This document shows positions 1-6,416 of a stretch of 10,465 nt of DNA, one piece after another. Numbering within the stretch: the stretch's first letter is position 1; the number at the start of each line of letters is the position of its first letter. Below the pieces are notes generated by a model. It saw only the letters and a list, made by a program, of their open reading frames with translations, was not told the DNA's origin and did not search any database. The stretch is from Lunasporangiospora selenospora (taxonomy: Eukaryota > Mortierellomycota > Mortierellomycetes > Mortierellales > Mortierellaceae): the NCBI GenBank assembly GCA_015680635.1, contig JAABOA010000185.1:1148-11612 (forward strand), read 5' to 3'. Position numbers and translations under genes: made by a program.

Positions 1-338
1 CTTTTTACATCACTCTCTTCTTTCACTCGCTTTTCCATTCCTTTATCTCTCCTTCTATCCCATTTCATCTCCTTTCTAATCCATGACTATCACTACAAAC
101 ACCCACACACAATCGACTATTTCTATACAAAATCCCCCACCCCCTACCTTACAATAAACGGGCACAATCTCCCATATAAATTAACACAAACACGCCCTCT
201 CAATCAGTCTAACTTCTGTCTATTTAACTCAATGTACCGATTACTGTCTTATTTTCTTCGTTCTATTATGCTAATCACTACAAGTACTATGAAACTAGAA
301 ATTATTCAAAATGGTTGTTTTCCACCCTCTTACTCATC
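1..338 (+). promoter_or_regulatory. Upstream region of the CRN-type pseudogene, with a TATA-like box
   Basis: This stretch has no credible coding sequence. The plus strand is strongly pyrimidine-rich over the first 170 bases, with CT-rich runs and a short C-rich patch near 137-145. A TATA-like box, TATAAATT, lies at 175-182, about 155 bases before the presumed start codon at 339, which suits a fungal core promoter with a short leader. The short open frame at 232-459 is not conserved-looking and overlaps the real start in another frame. That this promoter still works is not shown; the gene behind it is broken. Confidence 0.45.
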
Positions 339-665
339 ATGTCTGAGGACCCTTGACCTTGTTCTGCCTTGTCGATGGAGAGGCTACCTCCAACGTGTTC
401 CCTGTCGAGATCGAGTCAACCGAGCCAATCGACTGTCTCAAGAAACTCCTCAAGACTGAGAAGACTCCCGGATTCGACGACATTGCTGCTTACAAGCTCT
501 CTCTCTGGCGCGTCTCTATTCCTGACAGCGAGGACGAAACTCTAATCTCCATTGGCGACGTGTCTGAGAAGAAGAAGAAACTGAGGGTGACCAACAAGGT
601 GTCCATCTTTGGTGCCGCTTTACCTGATGACATGATTCACATCCTTGTGCTGCGCCCTCCTCTAG
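339..665 (+). other. CRN (Crinkler) N-terminal header remnant, first exon
   Basis: About 108 codons. The first five are in one frame and the rest in another, joined near 352-354 where one base appears to be missing. The pattern LFCLVDGEATSN, then EIESTEPIDCLKKLLKTEKT, then FDDIAAYKLSLWRVSIP and a closing HILVLRPP is what I know from ubiquitin-like CRN headers of fungi, which correspond to the LFLAK domain of oomycete Crinklers. The header is linked to delivery or trafficking of the effector. There is no hydrophobic signal peptide, which is common in this family. The exon ends in phase 1 at a GTAATG donor. Confidence 0.85.
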
Positions 666-740
666 GTAATGAGACGCGTCATTCTGATTATCGCCCACAT
701 GACTTTCTCAGCGCTAACCTTACTTTCGGCTTGTCCCCAG
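666..740 (+). other. Intron 1 of the CRN-type pseudogene (75 nt)
   Basis: The donor GTAATG follows TAG at 663-665. A branch-site-like GCTAACC lies at about 711-717, and the acceptor TTGTCCCCAG ends at 740. The length is a multiple of three, so the frame is the same on both sides, and the exon after it meets a stop at 749-751. The splice signals are good by eye; splicing itself is inferred. Confidence 0.6.
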
Positions 741-778
741 AGCAGTTATAGGTCAACAACAAAAGAGGGGCCCTGGTG

Positions 779-1509
779 TGAGCTCCTCGCACCGCACAAC
801 TCGATTTCAGCAACACCCTCGTCTGGGAGGGCTTCTTGGATGGAGTTTGCAACATTGAGTTGGAGCATGCTCCACGGTATCAACCTCCGCGATTTAAGGA
901 TAACAGGACATTTAGGCCCGAAGCAATGCTTCACGAACTGTTCTCTCAAGACGTTGGATCCGTTCGGGCCTTGCCTCCGTATGCGGACACTACCAAAATC
1001 ATGAGGCTTGCGCGCGGCATTCCTGATCTTGTTTGTCTGAGATCTGGAGGTGATCCTGATGCATCCACATCCCTATAGAGTTCAAAATAACGGGCTCTTC
1101 TGAGATCAAAGGATTTGTTGGCTGGAATTCTCGCACAGCAGCAGACTAGTGTAGCACGAGGGCCAGCGTGCGCAGCAGATCTATGGATAAATGCGCCTGA
1201 ATGGATACAGATTTGGAGTGCTATCAACATACGAGCAAACATAGTTTCTCAACCGCGAAGGAGAAGGAAGGAACAACCTCGTGGTTTCACCAACGATTGC
1301 TTTCGATCACACAGAGCCTTCTCTCTCCTTCAGTGCTACCTCTGGTTCGTACGGCAAGCTAATACAGACGAGCGGGCCCTGGACCCTCCGAGCGATTCTG
1401 AGGTGGAATTGATCCTAAAGGATGAGAGCCAACCGGATGGCAAGCAAGAGCAAGATGATAGCGACTGCATACCGAAGAAAAGTCGGCTCAAGAAAGCCGT
1501 CTCCATCCT
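779..1509 (+). other. Nuclease-like middle domain of the CRN-type pseudogene (three frames)
   Basis: This section lies between the header and the kinase-like block. Conserved-looking pieces are NTLVWEGFLDGV at about 815-850, FRPEAMLHELFSQDVGS, IPDLVCL with its aspartate codon at 1025-1027, IPIEFK with glutamate at 1078-1080 and lysine at 1084-1086, RLNGYRFGVLSTYEQT, VVSPTIAFDHTEP and CYLWFVRQAN. An aspartate, then E-x-K about 50 bases on, on alternating hydrophobic strands, fits the PD-(D/E)xK nuclease fold found in some CRN effectors. That assignment is inference from a short motif. The last part (about 1380-1509) is acidic, then basic, and looks like a linker. It is broken by two frame changes and by stops at 1188 and 1242. 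Confidence 0.5.
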
Positions 1510-1592
1510 GTAAGTTGCTATGTCCAAGTGTTCATGTGGTTTTTTTCCTTCAAGACAGCGCATCTTTAACACTTCTCATGATGATAACTCAG
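1510..1592 (+). other. Intron 2 of the CRN-type pseudogene (83 nt)
   Basis: A consensus donor GTAAGT starts at 1510. Acceptor ACTCAG ends at 1592, with CTTTAAC or ATAAC as possible branch sites. The length is not a multiple of three. Removing it moves the reading from the frame of 1324-1509 exactly into the frame of 1593-2151 in phase 2, and skips the cluster of stops at 1567-1590. This is strong evidence that the intron is real and that the linker and kinase-like block belonged to one gene. Confidence 0.78.
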
Positions 1593-2151
1593 AATTAGTC
1601 ATCGTAGGACGCGATCGAGCCCCAAGACCACTGCTCGAGTGCTTGTGCCAGGTTTTTACGACATGCAACTAATTTCGCACGATGAGGGAGCACAAACCTA
1701 CAGGGCAACTTGGGAAGGATACGATGTCACTATGAAGAAGTGTGACATCTGGAACAAACATATAGTAATGGAGGAGCTGGACCATGAAGCGAGGGTGTAC
1801 CAACTGCTATGAAATATTCGGGAAAGATACACCCCTAGTCTGAGGGTGGCAGGAGTAGCATATGGTATGGAGGTAGTTTTGGTGGCCGATTACGTGGGCA
1901 CTGATGTCAGCTAGGGACGTCTGGAAGCATGTGATCAAGAGAAGATCCGGGCAGCACTTTGTGCTATCCATGACCAGGGAGTTACCCACGGCGATATCCA
2001 GTCACACAATATTCTCGTTAGACGCAATTATGGTCTTGACGGTCGCTTCTACTTTGTGGACTTTGAGTCGTCGCGGATTCACACAGCCAAGGCTAAATAT
2101 CAGCAGGAGAATGCAGTCTTGGAGTCACTGCTACGCAGAATGAATGCCTGA
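1593..2151 (+). other. Compact protein-kinase-like C-terminal domain of the CRN-type pseudogene
   Basis: All in one frame, with stops at 1810-1812 and 1912-1914. Kinase landmarks appear in order: VTMKK near 1729-1743 (candidate ATP-binding lysine), EELDHEARVY at about 1771-1800 (candidate helix-C glutamate), VVLVADYVG as a hinge-like strand, HGDIQSHNIL at 1987-2016 (catalytic loop with aspartate codon 1993-1995 and asparagine 2008-2010), and FVDFES at 2053-2070 in the place of the metal-binding DFG. The frame ends about 27 codons after DFE, so the activation segment and most of the C-lobe are absent. Small kinases of this sort, RIO-like in layout, occur at the ends of fungal CRN proteins. The closing stop may be the natural one. 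Confidence 0.72.
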
Positions 2152-2574
2152 AACAATGACCTTGGAAGCCGGAGCCATAGCAGCTCTATTGCTTTTGATT
2201 GTTGCTCTAACCCCCACTAGCAATACTTTAATATTATTATTTTGCATAGGTCATTTCCGTTCCTATATTTGTGGGTCCCTTTTGTCCTCCAGTACGTTCT
2301 ATCCCTACCTCAGCTCCATTACGATGCTTAGAGTCATCGTTAGTGCTTTCCTCCTCTTTCTGCATGTATTTGTCCTTAATTCGTCGTTGAGGTAGTGAGC
2401 TGGACACTTCAGACGATTGACTGATCACAGACTCGTTTGCATCTATTACAATGGCACAGTGGCAACCAAAAATAAAAAAAAAAATAAAAAAAGATTACGT
2501 CAAACATGGCGCGGAAAAGGTGTCAATTAAGCAGGTCCACTCTTATATTTCGAATCCTTGTTTTTTTGTCAGAT
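2152..2574. other. Intergenic stretch between two pseudogenes, with an A/T tract
   Basis: No gene is supported. Two opposed open frames cross it (a hydrophobic one on +, 2144-2395, and a hydrophilic one on -, 2237-2428). Neither has a recognisable motif or a good start. A run of A interrupted by single T lies at 2468-2493, about 85-110 bases before the start of the next broken gene. It resembles the AAAAATAAAAAA tracts elsewhere in the window and may have been a promoter element. Confidence 0.35.
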
Positions 2575-2578
2575 ATGA

Positions 2579-3544
2579 ATGCCCCTGGTACCATATCTGT
2601 CTGGATTGACCCAGAATCGGGCTTCACTCCTCTCTGTTTTCTCTGCTTCGCTCAATTGCCATTACGCCGCCCTAAATGACTTACTGGAGACTTTTCTTGC
2701 TGCTATTACGGCATCGGGTTTCGAGTATTGGTCCTATGATACTTTGGCAGGGCTTAAGCTGGCTAAAGCACTAAAGGGATCTATCCAGTATGAGCATTCG
2801 TCCTATTATGGATTGGAATTTTCTAATAGGTGCGAGAGGGGATTGGATAAAGTAAAGGAAACCAAGGCAATGCGGTCTCTGAACGACGAAAATGGAAAGG
2901 ACCTGAGACCGCAACAGGAATGAACACCGCTCGCCTAACGGATGAATACCCGCTCCTGTGCAATTACTTCCGTATATTTGGACGGTGATGAGGCATGGCA
3001 AAGAGACGTGATTCGAGGACGAGAACAAAAAAGTACAGGACAGAGTTCAACATGAATCAAGAGAAGAGGTGCTGATAGATATCCTTGGGATAGAATTGTA
3101 GGCTACTGGGGTGCAAATTTATTTTGAAGCTCCGAGGCACAAGGTTCGTGGTGTAAAGACAGCTGATGAAGTCGTGTTTTGAAGAGCGCGGCTGCCGGGC
3201 CAAACTACATCCGGAAAGCTGGGGACAGGAGAAGCTATTCGCCGAGGTGGAGAGAGACTCCAGCGGAGGTGGGTATTTAGATGCTGAGAGAGACAGAGGA
3301 AAAGAGATGACTAGATAGAGCAAATACTACCAACGATATAACAAGGAAGGAGAAGAGTTACTGAGGGCAAAAGTTGCAGCTCAAAAGGAAGCCGTAGTCT
3401 ATGTAGGCAAATAGACTAGAGGCATCTCGGCAATGGGAAAGTGCGTGGGAAAGTGCGCCATATCATCAGACACTCAAAGCGGAACCAAGTTTCCGCTTGA
3501 TTATGTTGGTCGGATCTCTCGCCCTTGTCTTAGGTGGATTATAA
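2579..3544 (+). pseudogene. Broken gene for an unrecognised protein with a hydrophobic C-terminal tail
   Basis: I do not recognise the family. The ATG at 2579 opens 114 codons in one frame (LAGLKLAKALKG, then a charged part ending NDENGKDLRPQQE) up to a stop at 2921-2923. A second stop follows at 2936-2938 in that same frame, and then coding-like sequence resumes (ITSVYLDGDEAWQRDVIR). The reading passes to a second frame near 3012 (SREEVLIDILGIEL, stop 3099-3101, then VQIYFEAPRHKVRG and ADEVVF). A third frame begins at a run of four T at 3177-3180 (KLHPESWGQEKLFAEVERD, stop 3316-3318, KYYQRYNKEGEELLRAKVA). The first frame returns near 3413 (LEASRQWESAWESAPYHQT, then LIMLVGSLALVLGGL) and stops at 3542-3544. 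The final 15 residues could be a membrane tail anchor. Each piece reads like protein with aromatic and charged patterning, and the order is collinear, so I infer one decayed gene rather than chance. Confidence 0.6.
3434..3457 (+). repeat. 12-bp perfect tandem duplication inside the second pseudogene
   Basis: TGGGAAAGTGCG occurs at 3434-3445 and again at 3446-3457 with no gap. In the frame ending at 3544 it adds exactly four codons, giving WESAWESA. An in-frame duplication may predate loss of function, or it may be the family's normal sequence. Confidence 0.85.
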
Positions 3545-4005
3545 CTCGTGGGTCACTTCCGAGGGCGCTTGATCAAACCTAATCTGCTGGGAATGTATTT
3601 ACTTTGGTAAATTGATTTCTTAATTCTCATTGGGTGGAGCATTTGAAGAGGAGAACAGCTTCGCATCTCGTCTGTTGTTTTCACCAGGGGTGCCATACTT
3701 GAGGCTGTGCTGTGCTAAAGAGCTGTTGCTGCTCACATCTGGAATTTCTATGTCCAGGGCCTAAATATGAGTATTTCACTTGCAGCTCAAGTCACGCAAA
3801 CAAATCAAATTCTTGGCCCCGAAGCATATAAATATCACTCATCGCTCCTGTGAAAAGCTCATCACCAATTGCCTTTCAACCTACAATCCACTTCGCGTAT
3901 GTGCCTTCGCGTCCTCTGTTTTCGAAACATTACGACGCTGTTTTCATTTGATTCAGCACTAATCCTCTCTTAACACCGAACCACCCTTTCACATTGCCTT
4001 TTAGA
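3545..4005 (+). promoter_or_regulatory. Promoter and leader of the secreted-protein gene, with TATA box
   Basis: No gene is supported here. A clear TATA box, TATAAATA, sits at 3827-3834, about 170 bases before the start codon at 4006. Downstream the plus strand is rich in C and T, typical of a fungal transcript leader. The bases before the start are TTTTAGA, with A at position -3, a good initiation context. The short open frame at 3780-3962 spans the TATA box and is unlikely to be translated. Confidence 0.6.
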
Positions 4006-4446
4006 ATGTCGGCTACCAACACCCGCAAGACAAACAACTCATGGTCCTTGAAATCGTGCCTGAAGGCTGTTGCCGCCATTGCAATCCTCTCCCATACTAC
4101 CGTTGTTAATGCATGCTCGCCCACGACCCTCGAGGTCAAATGGGAGCAAGTTTATGTAGAAGTGTGCAAGGGAAGGGTATGCAGCTCCAAGGTGTCTATG
4201 GAAATGGCATATTCTTTCACCATTCGGGGTGGATACAGCAAATCGTTCTATGCTACAAGCTGGAACAAAATGACACTTGACGGTATTGGCAAGCATTGCT
4301 CCCCAGATGGAGTCTACTGCGTCAAGGCCAATGATATGACGAACATCGACTTTTACTACGCCAACACAGTCAAGAAATACACCAAGTACAACGCAAGGGA
4401 TGGAAGCCCACAAGTAGGCAGGACCGAGTACTGGGACTGCATGTAG
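4006..4446 (+). CDS. Small secreted protein with six cysteines in the mature part, possible effector
   Basis: The 146-residue single-exon gene is intact. Residues 1-20 are polar and basic, residues 21-35 are hydrophobic (AVAAIAILSHTTVVN), and a VNA-C signal-peptidase-like site falls after residue 36. The predicted mature protein is 110 residues, with cysteines at 37, 54, 59, 98, 105 and 145: an even number, fitting three disulfide bonds in an extracellular protein. It is rich in tyrosine, valine and lysine, with beta-strand-like stretches (LEVKWEQVYVEVC, MAYSFTIRGGY, IDFYYANTVKKY). I do not recognise the family, and a cell-wall, antimicrobial or effector role cannot be told apart from sequence. 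The ATG at 4006 is chosen because it is the first in frame and has A at -3; only a non-ATG codon precedes it. It stands alone, with pseudogenes upstream and about 1.9 kb of non-coding DNA downstream. The pre-region cysteine at 18 is probably removed. Confidence 0.75.
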   Translation: MSATNTRKTNNSWSLKSCLKAVAAIAILSHTTVVNACSPTTLEVKWEQVYVEVCKGRVCSSKVSMEMAYSFTIRGGYSKSFYATSWNKMTLDGIGKHCSPDGVYCVKANDMTNIDFYYANTVKKYTKYNARDGSPQVGRTEYWDCM

Positions 4447-4641
4447 ACCAAGATTATCTAGAATATTTCATAATTTTAGAAGTAATATAGAACGACTCTG
4501 TTCTTGAACATGATACAATTCATTTGAGGTTGCCAGTGGCCAGCCAATTAACAATGGTTACTGAATGAAGGACCTTGGTCACCTCTACTATTTAAAAAAA
4601 AGGTCGACAATCTTCAATTATCCACTCCATTGACATCACGA

Positions 4642-4670
4642 TGCTTGTTGAAATTTTGATAAAACAAGCA
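4642..4670. repeat. Short perfect inverted repeat (8-bp arms)
   Basis: TGCTTGTT at 4642-4649 pairs with AACAAGCA at 4663-4670 across a 13-base A/T-rich loop. It lies about 200 bases past the stop of the secreted-protein gene and could fold in its 3' end or in DNA. At this size it may be chance. Confidence 0.4.
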
Positions 4671-6036
4671 GGGCCTACCTAGTGGGATTTCTACGGACTC
4701 CTATTCACAGGCCAGCCGAGCACAACCAGAGACGCGGATACCCGGACGAGGTTATCTACTTTAGCTTGATAGTGGGAAAGAAGCCATAGGTTTAGTACAG
4801 GACAAGTCATTCAAAAAAGAGGGGAGCAAAAGAGAAGGAAAATATAAATCGAAAACGATTCCGTTAGCAGAGCCATGGGTGCTTGCAAGTAATCTGCATG
4901 CAGAGGAGATGATGAAGAGTAATACGCTTCAACAAATCCGGATCAGTAAGGACGAAATGCAAGTGTCAGGACAGGTATCATGCAGCTGAAGTATCTCACG
5001 CTGGTAAATGATAGAGAAGGCAACGATGGAGTCCCTTGAAGGTTACTGATCCAACTGGAGCAGTCTGTAATCGCACGGCTGGCGATGAGTATTAAGATTT
5101 TTGAAACCTTGCTCCTATTTACAGCAGAAATCGCTTTAGAAATTCGTAGGCTCATTGTTGTGCAACTTTGGTATACACTTGCGCACTACCTCTCCTCTAC
5201 TTTGATTAAGACTCACTCAAACGCATCGTACTGTGTATTGGTCAGATATGGGATGTTGTCCAGACAATGACCAACTTCAGGACCCGAATCTACTGTAATA
5301 CTTGGAGGCTAATTCTGTTGGAGTTATCTCCAATGAGTTGTTTCTAGTTACTTTGAGTTCTCTCCCGTCTTCTTGGAAGAAACCGATTAGTTGCCTGGTG
5401 GACTGACTCGTTATCAACTTGTCATGCCTCACATAAATCTCTCAAGGCTCAAGGGCTTTTGAAAAACTCCCCAACTCATCTCTGGTCTTTGCACCGAGCT
5501 GTCAAGAAGGGACGATACAACGATCAACCATTTCTGAATCTCTCAAGACCTCAGATGATGAGGTAGTCTAAAGTCTTCATGAAAAATATACATTCTAAAA
5601 TGTTGAAAATATCTTTTCGTTTATCGAGAGCTTTCCTTGAATTCTTTGATCACACCAACACCACCACATGATGGAAACAAAGGTAGGAATCAGCATGGGC
5701 CCTTCAATGTCCTCTATCCTTCGTGAAAGAACTCTTCAATGGTTTCTTCCACTCCTGTATATGATTATCAGTATTTTAAACCATCACGGCATGTGCACTT
5801 CAATGGCCGGCAGCGCATTAACGTGTGTACTTTGGTAGCCAACAACTTTTAATAATGTGCCGACCAACGTCCCCATCCTTCTCTTAATTTGTAAAACCGT
5901 CTCCTGCCCAATATTTCCTTCATTGTCTTCCTCTTTCGGGTCCAGACAGACTGTGACAAGTCAGAAATAGTTCACTGTCTGGTGTACTCTCAAACTTACC
6001 CTAGCGTATTCAAGTCATGTTACACCACCCGGTCGC

Positions 6037-6051
6037 GTCGAGTCGAGTCGA
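6037..6051. repeat. Three tandem GTCGA units
   Basis: GTCGA occurs three times in a row, within a slightly wider GTCGCGTCGAG context. It is a minor low-copy repeat in the intergenic region upstream of the glycosyltransferase gene. Confidence 0.7.
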
Positions 6052-6126
6052 GCCAAAATCGAAATGCCAGAACCTGGCGGCAGGTCAGTTATTGCACAAG
6101 ATGTTTTATTGCTTATTGACTTGGCC

Positions 6127-6138
6127 AAATAAAAAGGG
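6127..6138. promoter_or_regulatory. AAATAAAAAGGG element upstream of the glycosyltransferase gene
   Basis: The 12-mer AAATAAAAAGGG lies about 280 bases before the chosen start at 6417 and recurs at 6790-6801 (intron 1) and 6940-6951 (exon 2) of the same gene. Read on the other strand it is CCCTTTTTATTT. A promoter role is inference from placement and recurrence only. Confidence 0.3.
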
Positions 6139-6250
6139 AGGCTCGCGTATGGCGTGTACCCAAACAGTTTGAGGAGTAGAGGTTGAAGCCGGGGTATCAC
6201 AGAACCCTCAAATGAGAGAAGGGTGGCTGTGAAATGTAAATCTCCTGAGA

Positions 6251-6416
6251 GTGGATGCCGAGATTACCAGAGTGAGACGATTAAAGGGGCTGCTTGTAGC
6301 CAGGGGTCTGTGCACCGAGTGTGGCTGGCTCCTTCTAAAAAAAGAAATGGGCGAAGGCCACGCACATGCTCCATCTTTTAATCTCTCTTCATCAACTCAT
6401 TGGCCAGGATTTCGGA
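6251..6416 (+). promoter_or_regulatory. Proximal upstream and leader region of the glycosyltransferase gene
   Basis: No clear TATA box is present. The 60 bases before 6417 are CT-rich (ATCTTTTAATCTCTCTTC), like other leaders in this window. An in-frame ATG at 6366 would add 17 residues, but it has C at -3 and lies before the CT-rich stretch, so I treat it as upstream of the real start. Confidence 0.4.

Larger units (their letters stand above)
339..2151 (+). pseudogene. Broken Crinkler-type (CRN) effector gene: CRN header, nuclease-like middle, kinase-like C-terminus
   Basis: Only the pieces are visible. The ATG at 339 opens MSEDP, then the reading moves to another frame at 353, where a CRN-type header starts with TLFCLVDGEATSN and runs to HILVLRPP near 664. 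After an intron (666-740) the same frame holds stops at 749-751 and 776-778. It then reads a block containing NTLVWEGFLDGVCNIELEH and IPDLVCLRSG (to about 1062). The frame changes near 1063 (IPIEFKITG), again near 1150 (RLNGYRFGVLSTYEQT, with stops at 1188-1190 and 1242-1244) and near 1325 (LLQCYLWFVRQAN). A second intron (1510-1592) leads into a kinase-like block with stops at 1810-1812 and 1912-1914, ending at 2149-2151. CRN proteins are modular effectors thought to act inside host or competitor cells. Fungal forms with nuclease-like and kinase-like C-termini are known. Clustered frameshifts plus several stops make sequencing error unlikely. I infer a dead gene copy. Confidence 0.82.
4447..6250. 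other. Long intergenic region without a supported gene
   Basis: About 1.8 kb, with many stops in all frames. The longest open frames (4943-5155 on -, 5085-5270 on +, 6015-6200 on -) show no known motif and no coding pattern. It holds a short perfect inverted repeat (4642-4670), a small GTCGA tandem repeat (6037-6051) and an AAATAAAAAGGG element (6127-6138). The plus strand is rather AT-rich with CT-rich patches around 5860-5945. I see no transposon ends, long terminal repeats, tRNA or other RNA gene. Confidence 0.5.

Noticed and set aside
669-1004. Plus-strand open frame across intron 1 and the middle of the CRN pseudogene
   Set aside because: It runs through a convincing intron, and the CRN-family pieces are in the neighbouring frame.
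946-1242. Minus-strand open frame of 98 codons within the CRN pseudogene
   Set aside because: It is antisense to the nuclease-like section and carries no motif.
339-2151. The idea that the CRN gene is intact and merely has many tiny introns
   Set aside because: Only two of the interruptions have proper donor, branch and acceptor signals; the others are single-base frame changes or isolated stop codons within otherwise continuous coding pieces.
2144-2428. Hydrophobic plus-strand and hydrophilic minus-strand open frames between the pseudogenes
   Set aside because: They contradict each other, have weak starts and no recognisable motif.
4039-4413. Minus-strand open frame of 124 codons opposite the secreted-protein gene
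   Set aside because: It is antisense to a better-supported gene with signal peptide, TATA box and cysteine pattern, and shows no motif of its own.
4943-5270. Open frames on both strands of the long intergenic region
   Set aside because: They are 60-70 codons long, overlap antisense and show no protein-like motif; chance is enough.
5303-5400. Minus-strand run of about 37 open codons with protein-like composition
   Set aside because: It is too short, with a stop shortly upstream and no start or splice signals.
5548-5564. Small hairpin (ACCTCA / TGAGGT)
   Set aside because: Six-base arms are expected by chance in a window of this size.
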